DNA of 58,332 bases from Burkholderiales bacterium (lineage in GTDB: Bacteria; Pseudomonadota; Gammaproteobacteria; Burkholderiales; Burkholderiaceae_C): assembly GCA_028864885.1 (NCBI GenBank), contig JAGWLR010000006.1:1-58332 (forward strand). Direction: 5' to 3'. Below the pieces are notes generated by a model, which worked only from the letters and a program-made list of their open reading frames with translations, searched no databases and was not told the origin of the DNA. The translations under genes were made by a program, and so were the position numbers. This document shows positions 17,754 to 27,257 of this stretch, piece after piece (the stretch's first letter is position 1; each line of letters starts with the position of its first letter).

Positions 17754-19220
17754 TCAGGACGATCGGCCGTAGTTGTCCTGGTAACGCACGATGTCGTCTT
17801 CTCCCAGATAACTGCCCGACTGAACTTCGATGATTTCCAGCGGAATGGTGCCTGGGTTGATCAGGCGGTGAACCGTTCCCAAGGGGATGTAGGTCGATTG
17901 GTTCTCTGACAACAGGACCACCTTGTCCCCCACGGTGACTTCGGCCGTCCCGCTCACGACGATCCAGTGCTCTGCACGGTGATGATGCATCTGCAAGCTC
18001 AGAGAAGCCTTGGGCTTGACCATGATGCGCTTGACCTGGAATCGTGGGCCGGCATCGATCGAGTCATACCAACCCCAGGGGCGATGCACGCGGCGATGCA
18101 GTGTGCCTTCGGATCGAGACTCGCTACTGAGCTTTTCGACGACCTTCTTCACGTCCTGGCTGCGGGTGCGATCGGCCACGAGCACGGCATCGGGGGTCTC
18201 CACCACCACCACGTTGTCCAGACCCACCGTGGTCACCAGGCGGCTGGTGGCATGCACTAGGGTGTTTTGCGTGTCTTGCATCAACACATCACCCTGGGCG
18301 GCATTGCCCTTACCATCGTGCTCACTGACTTGCCAAACGGCGTCCCAAGCCCCCAGATCAGACCAACCAGCGTCCAGCGGCACCATCTTGACCACGAACC
18401 CGCAGTCTGGCTTGCCTGGGCACTGCTCCATGACGGCATAGTCGACCGACTCGGACGGCACCGCTACGAATTCAGCCTTGCCAGGTCGAACGAACACATT
18501 GTCTTTGGCCCGCACGTCCCAGGAATTGCGGGTGGCCTCGGCAATATCTGGACGGAACTGATTCAACGCTGCCAACCAGCGCGATGCGCGCATCACGAAC
18601 ATGCCGCTGTTCCAGAAGTAACCGCCCTCAGTCAGGTATTTCTGTGCGGTTTCCAGGTTCGGCTTTTCTACAAATGCTTCAACCGGTTGGGCCTCAGCGC
18701 CCTTCGCTGCGCCGGCTTTGATGTAGCCGAAACCGGTTTCAGGACGCACGGGCTTGATCCCCAGGATGACGATGTCGCCATCAGCCGCCGCGCGAACAGC
18801 CGATTGCAAGGCCCGCACGTATGCATCCTCATCGGTCACAGTCTGATCTGCAGGCGTCACCACCAAGATCGGATCCTGCCCCCCCTCAATGGCTTGCAAA
18901 GCTGCCAGCGTCACAGCAGGCGCCGTATTGCGACCGGCTGGCTCCAGCAGCAGCGAGGAAGGTTCGCCCTTCACCTCCCGCAACTGATCGAGTACCAGGA
19001 AGCGATGCTCTTCGTTGCCCACCACACAGGGGTTCGCCACCTCGATGTCATCCGCCCCCAAGGCCTGCAAGCGCAAATGGGCTTGCTGAAACAGCGTCTG
19101 ATTGCCTTGCAGCACCAGAAACTGCTTCGGGTAAAGCGCTCGAGACAAAGGCCACAGACGGGTCCCTGAGCCGCCAGCCATGATGACGGGATGTACGTTG
19201 TGCTTTTTCATGATGTTCAT
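17754..19220 (-). CDS. manC: mannose-1-phosphate guanylyltransferase / mannose-6-phosphate isomerase
   Basis: A bifunctional type II enzyme of 488 residues making GDP-mannose from mannose-1-phosphate and isomerising fructose-6-phosphate. The N-terminal nucleotidyltransferase has MAGGSGTRLWPLSR (residues 14-27) and FVEKP. The C-terminal cupin isomerase domain has QMHHHRAEHWIVVSG with metal-binding histidines. It is the last gene of the minus-strand exopolysaccharide operon. GDP-mannose would feed mannose, fucose or related residues into the exported polymer. No GDP-mannose dehydratase or glycosyltransferase genes are in the window. Confidence 0.92.
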   Translation of the reverse strand: MNIMKKHNVHPVIMAGGSGTRLWPLSRALYPKQFLVLQGNQTLFQQAHLRLQALGADDIEVANPCVVGNEEHRFLVLDQLREVKGEPSSLLLEPAGRNTAPAVTLAALQAIEGGQDPILVVTPADQTVTDEDAYVRALQSAVRAAADGDIVILGIKPVRPETGFGYIKAGAAKGAEAQPVEAFVEKPNLETAQKYLTEGGYFWNSGMFVMRASRWLAALNQFRPDIAEATRNSWDVRAKDNVFVRPGKAEFVAVPSESVDYAVMEQCPGKPDCGFVVKMVPLDAGWSDLGAWDAVWQVSEHDGKGNAAQGDVLMQDTQNTLVHATSRLVTTVGLDNVVVVETPDAVLVADRTRSQDVKKVVEKLSSESRSEGTLHRRVHRPWGWYDSIDAGPRFQVKRIMVKPKASLSLQMHHHRAEHWIVVSGTAEVTVGDKVVLLSENQSTYIPLGTVHRLINPGTIPLEIIEVQSGSYLGEDDIVRYQDNYGRSS

Positions 19221-19255
19221 GTCTTACAAGTTTTCGCCAGGGCTTTCACTCGCGC

Positions 19256-20284
19256 TCAGCCTTCAAATCCATTGGGGTTGGTGGACTGCCAACGCCAGGA
19301 ATCCACACACATGTCATTCAGCCCTCGCTTGGCCTTCCAACCCATGGTGCGCAAGGCATGGCTGGGATCGGCATAGCAGGCGTCCACATCGCCAGGCCGA
19401 CGCGGCGCGAACACGATGGGGATCTCGCGTCCACAAGCCTGCCCGTAGGCCTTCGCCAGATCCAGAACGCTGTAGCCCTGCCCGGTTCCGAGGTTGACGG
19501 TCAGCGATTGTTTCTGATCAAAAAGATAGCGCAGCGCCGCGACGTGACCTTCAGCCAGATCGCAGACATGAATGTAGTCACGCATGCCTGTGCCGTCGGG
19601 TGTGTCGTAGTCGTTGCCAAACACATTGAGGTGCTCGCGCTTGCCCACCGCCACCTGCGCCACATAGGGCATCAGGTTGTTTGGAATACCGCGCGGGTCT
19701 TCGCCAATCAAGCCTGAGGGATGTGCTCCCACCGGATTGAAGTAACGCAGGCAAGCGATGCGCCAATGGGGATCGCAACGTTCCAGCTCGCGCAGGATCT
19801 CTTCGCCCATCAACTTGGTCTGACCGTAGGGATTGGTAGCCCGCAGCGGCGATGTCTCGACGATGGGCAATTGCTCGGGCTTGCCGTACACCGTTGCTGA
19901 CGAGCTGAACACCAGATTGGGCACCCCATGGCGCTTCATGGCCTGGCACACCGCCAACAAGCCACCCAGGTTGTTTTCAAAGTAGTCCAGCGGGCGCTCA
20001 ACCGACTCCCCCACCGCCTTCAAAGCGGCGAAGTGCACCACCGCGGCGATGCCGCCTTGGGCTCGCCCCAACTCGAAACACCGATCGAGAGCCGCCGGAT
20101 CACGCACGTCACCTTGAACAAACGCAGGCTCAAAGCCTCCGATCGCTGCCATCCGCTTCAACACGGTGGGCGAGCTGTTCACAAAGCTGTCGATGCCGAC
20201 CACATCGAAGCCCGCTTCATGCAAAGCCAGCCAAGTGTGTGAGGCAATGTAGCCTGAGGCGCCGGTCAGCAAGATACACGACAT
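19256..20284 (-). CDS. galE: UDP-glucose 4-epimerase
   Basis: A short-chain dehydrogenase-type epimerase of 342 residues that interconverts UDP-glucose and UDP-galactose with bound NAD. The N-terminal nucleotide loop is TGASGYIASHTW (residues 7-18), and the catalytic pair is YGQTK in TNPYGQTKLMGE. The UDP-sugar binding region includes NLMPYVAQVAVGKREHLNVFG. It lies 15 bp after the outer-membrane barrel gene and 35 bp before manC, so it is part of one operon supplying nucleotide sugars for an exopolysaccharide. Confidence 0.93.
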   Translation of the reverse strand: MSCILLTGASGYIASHTWLALHEAGFDVVGIDSFVNSSPTVLKRMAAIGGFEPAFVQGDVRDPAALDRCFELGRAQGGIAAVVHFAALKAVGESVERPLDYFENNLGGLLAVCQAMKRHGVPNLVFSSSATVYGKPEQLPIVETSPLRATNPYGQTKLMGEEILRELERCDPHWRIACLRYFNPVGAHPSGLIGEDPRGIPNNLMPYVAQVAVGKREHLNVFGNDYDTPDGTGMRDYIHVCDLAEGHVAALRYLFDQKQSLTVNLGTGQGYSVLDLAKAYGQACGREIPIVFAPRRPGDVDACYADPSHALRTMGWKAKRGLNDMCVDSWRWQSTNPNGFEG

Positions 20285-20299
20285 GATCTGCGACCTTGA

Positions 20300-21514
20300 T
20301 CAATCAAAAATGAAAGACGCGGACACATTCACCGCGTGGCCGGAATACGGATTGCGCGTGGCGTCCTTGGTCTGCGAATACTTCACCACCCCAGCAGACA
20401 GCTTCAGCCACCGCTGCACAGCGTAGTACCCATTGAGCGAGTAGCTGTGGTAGTTGCTGGTGTCTCGAATCGAGGTGCCAATCAAGTTGTAATCGACGTT
20501 GTAGCGGTTCCATGCAGTGGCCGCCGTCATGGTCAGCTTGCCTGTAGCCGCCCAATTCACGTACAGATTAGCCGCGGTGGCCCGGTTGTTGTAGGCCAGT
20601 TGGGCCGAGTTGATCCCGAAGGCCCCGCTTCCAGGGTCAAAGCTCAAATAATTTTGATTGAACTGGTCCGTATTCGAGGTGCGGTAGGCGCTCAAGCCAT
20701 AACTGAGCACGCCATGCGGCGTGTAGTTCCAGTTGATGTATCCAGTCAAGCCACTGAAACGGCGATCCGCCTGCAAGCGGCGTTTGCTGTGGGTCCAGCT
20801 GAGCGTCGCACTCATTTGGCTCAAACCACTCACCACCCAATTGGTACCCAGGTCGATGTCGTTCTCGTCCACGTGCTCGGTCGACAAGGTGTATTCGGTA
20901 TTCAAATGCCGCACACCGAGGCTGTAATTCAGCAAATCAGAGCTGTAATACACCGCCTTGAGCCCCTGAATATCCTGCCGGTAATTCAGATAACTGTAAG
21001 CCGGCACGGAATAGTTCAACGTCGACTTGGCCCCCGTGGCCACCAGCGCCCAGATACCCGACACGCCGTAAATCACCTGGGCTTGTGCATTCTTGGTCGT
21101 CTGCACGTTCTTGATCACATGGTCAGTGAGCTTGTTGTTTTCGAACTGATTGAGCTGCTGGCCGTAATTGCCATCCAGCGAAACACGCCAGTTCTGTAGC
21201 AACTCGCTGTCAAACCCCAGGGACAGTTGCTTCGCGTCGTTGTTGAGCAAGGACCCGTATTTGTCGTATCGAACGGCCGCCACTTTGGCCATGCCGGTGT
21301 AGGTCTGACGCCCATACTGCTTGTCCAGATTCAGCTGCAGACTCGTGGTGTTGATGGTGTCACTGATCGGCGTCTCGGTCCGCGCGAAGTTCGAGTCGTG
21401 CACCCAGTTGTGAGAGGCGGTCAGCGTCAGGGGCTCGGCTTGTGCCCCGACTGCCGACAGGGCCGCGCCGGCCACTGCCATCCAGGTCTTCGTATGAAAT
21501 TTGGAATGCGTCAC
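20300..21514 (-). CDS. outer-membrane beta-barrel protein, EpsL-like exopolysaccharide exporter
   Basis: A 404-residue protein with a signal peptide (KTWMAVAGAALSAVGAQA, cleaved before EPLTLTA), followed by repeating amphipathic strands ending in FIFD, an aromatic C-terminal residue pattern typical of barrels. Position and composition fit the EpsL family of outer-membrane proteins found in PEP-CTERM or XrtB-associated polysaccharide loci of betaproteobacteria. GTG 21514 is chosen because GAGG lies 5 nt upstream; the open frame extends 13 codons further. No exosortase or PEP-CTERM gene is visible here. A different barrel function cannot be excluded. Confidence 0.65.
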   Translation of the reverse strand: MTHSKFHTKTWMAVAGAALSAVGAQAEPLTLTASHNWVHDSNFARTETPISDTINTTSLQLNLDKQYGRQTYTGMAKVAAVRYDKYGSLLNNDAKQLSLGFDSELLQNWRVSLDGNYGQQLNQFENNKLTDHVIKNVQTTKNAQAQVIYGVSGIWALVATGAKSTLNYSVPAYSYLNYRQDIQGLKAVYYSSDLLNYSLGVRHLNTEYTLSTEHVDENDIDLGTNWVVSGLSQMSATLSWTHSKRRLQADRRFSGLTGYINWNYTPHGVLSYGLSAYRTSNTDQFNQNYLSFDPGSGAFGINSAQLAYNNRATAANLYVNWAATGKLTMTAATAWNRYNVDYNLIGTSIRDTSNYHSYSLNGYYAVQRWLKLSAGVVKYSQTKDATRNPYSGHAVNVSASFIFD

Positions 21515-21533
21515 ACCAACCTCATTTTCGTTA

Positions 21534-22967
21534 TCAGTAGGCATTGCGATCAAACACCATCAGGCGAATCGTGCGGATGATGATTTGCAGATCCAGGCCC
21601 AGTGACCAGTTCCGCAAATATTCCAGGTCGTATTCGACCCGCGCCTGCATCTTCTCGATGGTCTCCGTCTCGCCCCGGTAGCCATTGACCTGCGCCCACC
21701 CCGTGATACCTGGCCGTACCTTGTGACGGACCATGTAGGCCTTGATGAGACGCCGATACTCCTCATTGTGAGCCACGGCATGCGGGCGCGGCCCAACAAT
21801 ACTCATGCGCCCCTGCAGCACATTGATGAACTGCGGCAATTCATCCAGAGAGGTCTTGCGAATGAACGCGCCGAAGGGGGTGATGCGCGAGTCGCCGCGG
21901 GTCGCTTGCTTGACCACCGTCCCGTTGTCTTGCGAGCGCATGGAACGGAATTTGTAGACGATGATTTCTTCGCCATCCAATCCATTGCGACGCTGCTTGA
22001 AAATCACCGGGCCCGGAGAGCTCAATTTCACGCCGATGGCAATGCCCAGCAATATCGGCGAAATCAACACCAGGATGATGCTGGCCAGAATGATGTCGGA
22101 TACCCGTTTGACCAGTTCGTTGGTTCCGGTAAACGGGGTTTCACAAATACCGACCACAGGCACGCCATTCATGTCCTGCAGGCGGCCTTGAATGATGCTG
22201 ATGCCGAAAACATCTGGCACAAAATAAAGCGACGCCGTGGTGCCCTGCACCGCCTCCAGCAACTCGACGATCCGAGGTTGCGAGCCCAACGGCAAAGTGA
22301 TGTACACCTCATGGATGCCCTGGGCATACACGTAGTTGGCGACATCACGCAAACCACCCAGACGCATGCTCACGGCTTCAGGCAGAACCCGGCTGTCAGT
22401 GCGGTCATCGAAGTAGCCGACGAACTCTGTACTTTGATCCGCGTTGCGCTGCAGGGCGCGCGCCACCTTTCCGCCCAAAGGCCCCGCCCCCACCACAATG
22501 GCCCGACGTCGGGCCCCGGGCTGCGACGTGCGGTACTTGATGATCGCCTTGCCAATCAGAACGGCCAACCATTGCGCCAGCGGCGTCACCACGGCCCAAG
22601 CCATCATGACATTGATGTCAAAGAACATCAGGCTATTGGTTGCGTAACCACACAGCCACAAGATGATCAACATCGCCAGCCACGACGAAACAATGTCCAC
22701 GCCCGCTTCCAGCCGCGAGTCATGAAACCGGTTTCGCCCCGGAAACGTCAAGGCAAAAACGAGCAGGCACAAAGCCATCGAAGCGCGCAGAACCGGTTCG
22801 TCAAAATAAGCCATGCACGACAGCAGAGATGCCACAGTGATGGTCGGCTCCATGAAAGCCGCTACAAAGGACGTCACCGACTGCGGGGCATTGAAAAACG
22901 TCCGGTTGTAATTTCGATTATTGAACATGTAGGCCAGAGGCACCACGATTGGTGCCTCGGAAATCAT
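21534..22967 (-). CDS. undecaprenyl-phosphate glucose phosphotransferase (EpsB/WcaJ type)
   Basis: A polyprenyl-phosphate hexose-1-phosphate transferase of 477 residues that starts repeat-unit assembly on the cytoplasmic membrane face. Four or five N-terminal helices (residues about 30-135) are followed by a Rossmann-like CoA-binding domain (VVGAGPLGGKVARAL) and a membrane hairpin near residue 295. The catalytic C-terminal bacterial sugar transferase domain has KQRRNGLDGEEI, YKFRSM, TSLDELPQ, SIVGPRPH and VRPGITGWAQV. It is the first gene of the minus-strand operon that continues with the EpsL-like barrel, galE and manC. The sugar is probably glucose or galactose, inferred from family only. 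Confidence 0.9.
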   Translation of the reverse strand: MISEAPIVVPLAYMFNNRNYNRTFFNAPQSVTSFVAAFMEPTITVASLLSCMAYFDEPVLRASMALCLLVFALTFPGRNRFHDSRLEAGVDIVSSWLAMLIILWLCGYATNSLMFFDINVMMAWAVVTPLAQWLAVLIGKAIIKYRTSQPGARRRAIVVGAGPLGGKVARALQRNADQSTEFVGYFDDRTDSRVLPEAVSMRLGGLRDVANYVYAQGIHEVYITLPLGSQPRIVELLEAVQGTTASLYFVPDVFGISIIQGRLQDMNGVPVVGICETPFTGTNELVKRVSDIILASIILVLISPILLGIAIGVKLSSPGPVIFKQRRNGLDGEEIIVYKFRSMRSQDNGTVVKQATRGDSRITPFGAFIRKTSLDELPQFINVLQGRMSIVGPRPHAVAHNEEYRRLIKAYMVRHKVRPGITGWAQVNGYRGETETIEKMQARVEYDLEYLRNWSLGLDLQIIIRTIRLMVFDRNAY

Positions 22968-23042
22968 TGAATTGTCAGATTGACCAAATCAGTCCGACAC
23001 ATGCGGCAAAAAGCCGCCATACGAATATAGCCGGCATCAGAC

Positions 23043-23055
23043 TGAAGTTACTTCA
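23043..23055. promoter_or_regulatory. 13-bp perfect palindrome upstream of the exopolysaccharide operon
   Basis: TGAAGT-T-ACTTCA lies 76 bp upstream of the sugar transferase start in the divergent region shared with ubiJ. A possible -10 (TATATT on the minus strand, 23024-23029) sits downstream of it. A second inverted repeat TGACAG-N8-CTGTCA (23077-23096) and a GCGGC-N5-GCCGC hairpin (23003-23017) are also present. These are candidate regulator sites or leader structures. Confidence 0.45.
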
Positions 23056-23137
23056 ATCATTGTGGACCAAAAAACATGACAGTTTCCCCCCTGTCACCCG
23101 TTGATTTAAGGGTTTCCGCGCAACTGTCTCGCAGCCC

Positions 23138-23143
23138 TACAAT
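23138..23143 (+). promoter_or_regulatory. candidate -10 element of ubiJ-ubiB
   Basis: TACAAT lies six bases before the ubiJ ATG. The region just upstream has no good -35 hexamer at standard spacing. If this -10 is used, transcription would begin at or next to the start codon, giving a leaderless or near-leaderless message. Confidence 0.35.
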
Positions 23144-23149
23144 CCCGCC

Positions 23150-23728
23150 ATGGCCATCAACCCCTTATCTTGGATCGCGCCTGCGGCGTTGGATCGACTG
23201 ACCCTGTTGCTCAACCACATCGTGTCCAGCGAACCGGTTGCGCAGGGCAAATTGCGCCCGTATGCTGGCCGCGTCATTGACATCCGCTGGTCCAAAGAAG
23301 CATCCATCAAGCTCCCGAGCTATTTGGGCGCGGCGCTGGACTCGCTGATGCAACTGCCTCCAGACATCCGGTTTGCCGTCACCCCGGCCGGGCTGTTTGA
23401 ACGGTTGGACACCCGGGACAGTCCTGATGTCGCCACGGGTGAGACGGCGACAGCCCATTTGACGATCACCGTTCAGCTCCTGCCTCCCATGTCGATGGCC
23501 GCCCGCCTGATGAAGGGAGAACGACCTGAAGTCAAGATCGAGGGGGACGCTGCGCTGGCGGAGGTCGCATCCTGGCTGATGAAAAATCTCCGCTGGGACG
23601 TCGAGGACGACGTCGCCCGCTGGATGGGAACCACCCCGGCACAAGCCCTGGCCTCTCTGACGAGCGGCATCAAACAAGCCTTAGAACGCTGGCGCCCGGC
23701 CTCTCGCGGCGACGGAAGCACCCGTTGA
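23150..23728 (+). CDS. ubiJ: ubiquinone biosynthesis accessory factor UbiJ (SCP2 domain)
   Basis: A 192-residue soluble protein whose N-terminal part fits a sterol-carrier-protein-2-like fold, the lipid-binding module of UbiJ. UbiJ binds the hydrophobic ubiquinone precursors in the soluble Ubi complex. The assignment rests on the SCP2-like pattern plus the diagnostic position 37 bp before ubiB. No Shine-Dalgarno is visible before the ATG, consistent with a very short or absent leader. Synthesis genes elsewhere in the window (ubiG) are on a separate operon. Confidence 0.8.
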   Translation: MAINPLSWIAPAALDRLTLLLNHIVSSEPVAQGKLRPYAGRVIDIRWSKEASIKLPSYLGAALDSLMQLPPDIRFAVTPAGLFERLDTRDSPDVATGETATAHLTITVQLLPPMSMAARLMKGERPEVKIEGDAALAEVASWLMKNLRWDVEDDVARWMGTTPAQALASLTSGIKQALERWRPASRGDGSTR

Positions 23729-23765
23729 CCCTCACCGCCCTCTCTAGCCTCAACGCCCCATCTTC

Positions 23766-25328
23766 ATGCGCGCCCTGGTACGTCCCGTCTACATTGGCTT
23801 GATCGCCCTGCGTTATGGGCTGGATGGCCTGTTGCTTGACAGCCTTCGACGCCCCAAGCTGACTCTGCTGAGTCGCATCCTGGCAACCGGCCGCAAACTC
23901 GACGCGCCAAGAGGTGAGCGGCTGCGTGAGGCACTGGAAAAGCTTGGGCCGATCTTCGTCAAGTTTGGGCAGATGCTGTCGACACGCCGCGACCTGCTTC
24001 CCACAGACGTGGCCGACGAACTGGCCAGGTTGCAGGATCGCGTGCCCCCCTTCGCCAGCGACACCTCGATTCGGCTGGTTGAAAAGGCCCTGGGCAAATC
24101 CATTGATCAAGTGTTCCGCCAGTTCGATGCGGAGCCAGTAGCCAGTGCCTCGATCGCTCAGGTGCACTTTGCGGTCTTGCATGATGGGCGCGAAGTGGCT
24201 GTCAAAGTGCTTCGCCCCGGCATGTTGAACGTCATCGACGACGATCTGGCCCTGATGCGCACGCTGGCTGCCTGGGTCGAGCGCCTGTGGGCCGACGGCA
24301 AGCGGCTCAAACCCCGTGAGGTGGTCGCCGAGTTTGACAAGTACCTGCATGACGAACTTGACCTGGTTCGCGAAGCCGCCAATGCCGCGCAGTTGCGACG
24401 GAACATGGACGGCCTGAACCTGGTGCTGGTGCCCGAAATGATCTGGGACTATTGCACCCCCACCGTCATGGTGATGGAGCGCATGAAAGGCGTTCCGATC
24501 AGCCAGATGCAACGCCTGCGCGAGGCCGGGGTCGACATCAAGCGCCTGGCGCGCGATGGCGTCACGATCTTTTTCACCCAGGTGTTTCGCGACGGCTTTT
24601 TCCATGCCGACATGCACCCCGGCAACATCCAGGTCAGCCTGGATCCCGCCACTTTCGGCCGCTATATTGCGCTGGACTTCGGCATCATCGGCACCTTGAC
24701 CGAAGTGGACAAGGATTACCTCGCCCAGAACTTCATTGCCTTCTTTCGGCGTGATTACAAGCGCGTGGCCGAGTTGCACATCGAAAGTGGCTGGGTGCCA
24801 GCCAGCACCCGAGTCGATGAGCTGGAAGGCGCCGTGCGAACGGTTTGCGAGCCCTATTTCGACCGCCCGCTGAAAGAAATTTCGCTCGGCCAGGTGTTGC
24901 TACGCCTGTTCCAGATTTCACGTCGCTTCAACGTCGAGATCCAGCCCCAACTGGTGCTGCTGCAAAAGACTTTGCTGAACGTGGAAGGGCTGGGGCGTCA
25001 GCTCGACCCCGAATTGGACCTCTGGAGCACAGCCAAACCGTTCCTCGAGCGTTGGATGCAAGAGCAGGTCGGCTGGCGTGGCCTGCTTGATCGCTTCAAA
25101 CGGGAAGCCCCCCGCTATGCCAAGTTGTTGCCAGAGCTGCCCAGGCTCGTTCATCACAACTTAGAATCCGGCTCGCTCGACCTGCGGCGCGATCTCTATG
25201 CCATCCTGGCAGAACAGAAGCGAACCAATCGAATCCTGTCGGGTATTGCCTGGGTCGCCCTGGGCTTTTTCCTGGGGCTCATGGCCGCTCAATTGATGCT
25301 TCGTCTGCAAGCCGCAGGCGTGTTGTAA
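23766..25328 (+). CDS. ubiB: ubiquinone biosynthesis kinase-like protein UbiB
   Basis: A 520-residue member of the UbiB/ADCK atypical kinase family, needed for aerobic ubiquinone synthesis, probably as an ATPase helping lipid precursors leave the membrane. Seen are the KxGQ motif ([16 protein letters not shown]), the Ala-rich nucleotide loop ([10 protein letters not shown]), the VAVKVLRPG lysine, the HADMHPGN catalytic loop and LDFGIIG. Two C-terminal helices (from [21 protein letters not shown]) anchor it in the inner membrane. It follows ubiJ in a two-gene operon and is followed after 20 bp by a symporter gene that may be co-transcribed. Confidence 0.93.
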   Translation: MRALVRPVYIGLIALRYGLDGLLLDSLRRPKLTLLSRILATGRKLDAPRGERLREALEKLGPIFVKFGQMLSTRRDLLPTDVADELARLQDRVPPFASDTSIRLVEKALGKSIDQVFRQFDAEPVASASIAQVHFAVLHDGREVAVKVLRPGMLNVIDDDLALMRTLAAWVERLWADGKRLKPREVVAEFDKYLHDELDLVREAANAAQLRRNMDGLNLVLVPEMIWDYCTPTVMVMERMKGVPISQMQRLREAGVDIKRLARDGVTIFFTQVFRDGFFHADMHPGNIQVSLDPATFGRYIALDFGIIGTLTEVDKDYLAQNFIAFFRRDYKRVAELHIESGWVPASTRVDELEGAVRTVCEPYFDRPLKEISLGQVLLRLFQISRRFNVEIQPQLVLLQKTLLNVEGLGRQLDPELDLWSTAKPFLERWMQEQVGWRGLLDRFKREAPRYAKLLPELPRLVHHNLESGSLDLRRDLYAILAEQKRTNRILSGIAWVALGFFLGLMAAQLMLRLQAAGVL

Positions 25329-25348
25329 CCCTGCGTTGTGTCTACAAG

Positions 25349-26815
25349 ATGAACACCACACTGCTTGCGTTCGTGATCCTGTACCTGGTCGGCACCATGG
25401 GCATCGGCATCTATGCCGGTACGCGCATCAAAAGCACCACCGACTTCGCGGTGGCGGGGCGCAGCCTGCCCCTGGCGATGGTCATCACCACCACGTTTGC
25501 GACCTGGTTCGGCGCTGAAACCGTGATGGGCATTCCGGCCAAGTTCGTTCAAGGCGGCCTCAATGCCGTCATCGAAGACCCGTTCGGTGCCTCCATGTGT
25601 CTGGTGCTGGTGGGGGCCTTCTTTGCCTCGCGTCTGTACAAGATGAGCCTGCTGACGATCGGCGATTTTTACCGTCATCGCTTTGGCGAAGGGGTCGAGG
25701 TCTTTTGCTCGATTGCGATCATTCTGAGCTACCTGGGCTGGGTGGCAGCGCAGGTATCGGCACTGGGCCTGGTGTTCTCGGTGCTGTCAGGCGGCGCCAT
25801 CACGGCCAAGGCGGGCATGATCCTGGGGACCACGCTGGTGCTGATCTACGTCTTGATTGGTGGGATGCTGGCCGTGGCCTGGACCGACTTCATCCAGATG
25901 GTCGTGTTGATTGTGGGCTTGTCCCTGATCGCGATCATGGCGGGCGAACAGGCTGGCGGCGCCCAGCATGTGCTGAACATGGCCAAGGAAAACAACTGGT
26001 TCCAGATTTTGCCGGCCGAGCACTCGCTGCAAACCTGGCTGGGCTTCGTGGGTACCGCCATCACCATGATGCTGGGCTCGATTCCTCAGCAGGACGTGTT
26101 CCAGCGTGTGATGTCGGCCAAAGACAGCCGCACCGCTCGCAATGGCGCCATGATCGGCGGCTTCAGCTACCTGGCGTTCGCCTTTGTGCCAATGTTCATC
26201 GTGGCCTCGGCTTTGATCATCATGCCGGATCAAACCAAGGACTTGCTGAGCAATGACCCGCAAAAGGTTCTGCCCACCCTGATCCTGACCAAGATGCCGT
26301 TGGTGGCCCAGATTTTCTTCTTCGGCGCCCTGGTGTCGGCCATCAAATCGACGTCGTCGGCCACCCTGTTGGCGCCATCGACGAGCTTTGTCGAAAACAT
26401 CCTGAAGAACCTCAAACCTGGCATGTCGGATCGGCAGGTGCTGCTGTCGCTGCGGATCACGATCCTGGTTTTCACGGCGTTGGTCCTGACCTATGCGATC
26501 AGCATGCAGGGCACGGCCATCTATGACATGGTGTCGTCAGCTTATCAGGTGACCCTGGTGGGGGCGTTCGTGCCCTTGACCTTCGGCCTGTACTGGAAAC
26601 GCGCCACCACCCAAGGCGCCATTCTGTCGATCGTGGCGGGCATCGGCACCTGGATCCCCTTCGTCGTGAATTCTGTTTGGGGTGACGGCCACTACAACGA
26701 AGTCATTCCCGGTCAGCTCGCCGGCCTGCTGGCGGCCTTGGCAGGCATGTGGCTTGGCTCGCTGCTGCCCCAATTGATTCGCGACCACCGCACCGAACTG
26801 GCGCATCTGGCGTGA
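25349..26815 (+). CDS. sodium:solute symporter (SSS family)
   Basis: A polytopic inner-membrane protein of 488 residues with about thirteen hydrophobic segments, of the SSS family (PutP/PanF relatives). Typical stretches are TTDFAVAGRSLPLAMVITTTFATWFGAETVMG near the N-terminus, GGMLAVAWTDFIQM and the conserved SAIKSTSSATLLAPS region. It would drive uptake of a small solute with sodium; the substrate (amino acid, vitamin or carboxylate) cannot be told. It begins 20 bp after ubiB. A large GC-rich hairpin follows the stop. Confidence 0.85.
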   Translation: MNTTLLAFVILYLVGTMGIGIYAGTRIKSTTDFAVAGRSLPLAMVITTTFATWFGAETVMGIPAKFVQGGLNAVIEDPFGASMCLVLVGAFFASRLYKMSLLTIGDFYRHRFGEGVEVFCSIAIILSYLGWVAAQVSALGLVFSVLSGGAITAKAGMILGTTLVLIYVLIGGMLAVAWTDFIQMVVLIVGLSLIAIMAGEQAGGAQHVLNMAKENNWFQILPAEHSLQTWLGFVGTAITMMLGSIPQQDVFQRVMSAKDSRTARNGAMIGGFSYLAFAFVPMFIVASALIIMPDQTKDLLSNDPQKVLPTLILTKMPLVAQIFFFGALVSAIKSTSSATLLAPSTSFVENILKNLKPGMSDRQVLLSLRITILVFTALVLTYAISMQGTAIYDMVSSAYQVTLVGAFVPLTFGLYWKRATTQGAILSIVAGIGTWIPFVVNSVWGDGHYNEVIPGQLAGLLAALAGMWLGSLLPQLIRDHRTELAHLA

Positions 26816-26824
26816 TCTTCGTCA

Positions 26825-26860
26825 CGTGGCCTGGCCCCTGGATCGCGGGGCGAGGCCACG
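26825..26860. other. large GC-rich hairpin after the symporter gene
   Basis: The arms CGTGGCCT (26825-26832) and AGGCCACG (26853-26860) pair perfectly, and the inner CCCC (26835-26838) pairs with GGGG (26847-26850) around one mismatch. There is no T tract on either side, so it is not a classical terminator. It may act as an mRNA 3' stabiliser or boundary element before fmdB. Confidence 0.5.
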
Positions 26861-26930
26861 GGGCTCTTGAAATCCCCGCAGGGCGCCCCCATTAAAATGG
26901 CGTCTTTGTTGGAAAACCCGAGGGGTTACC

Positions 26931-27236
26931 ATGCCGATTTACGCTTACCGCTGTGATGCCTGCGGCCACACCAAAGATGTGCTGCAGAAAATGTCCGATC
27001 CTGTTTTGACCACCTGCCCTGCTTGTGGCGCCGAAGCCTTTGCCAAGCAACTGACCGCTGCAGGATTTCAGCTCAAGGGCTCGGGCTGGTACGCCACCGA
27101 CTTCCGCAGCGGATCAGGGGGCACCAGTGCCGCGTCGACTGGCCCGGCGGCATCCACCGCAACGGCGTCTGACTCGTCCTCCTCTGGCGGAGACAGCGGC
27201 GCGTCACCTTGCGGCTCTTCTTGCGCTTGCCACTGA
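26931..27236 (+). CDS. FmdB-family zinc ribbon protein with Cys-rich tail
   Basis: A 101-residue protein beginning MPIYAYRCDACGHTKDVLQKMSD, with a zinc ribbon formed by CDAC and CPAC. The N-terminal 50 residues are the conserved FmdB putative regulatory domain. A Ser/Ala/Thr-rich linker leads to a short tail ending CGSSCACH, whose extra cysteines could bind metal. The start has GAGGGG just upstream. It heads the conserved betaproteobacterial string FmdB, DUF502, AspRS, NudB. The function is unknown; a role in transcription or in membrane lipid homeostasis has only been suggested by context. Confidence 0.88.
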   Translation: MPIYAYRCDACGHTKDVLQKMSDPVLTTCPACGAEAFAKQLTAAGFQLKGSGWYATDFRSGSGGTSAASTGPAASTATASDSSSSGGDSGASPCGSSCACH

Positions 27237-27257
27237 CCCCCGAACCAGGCCCGCTTC

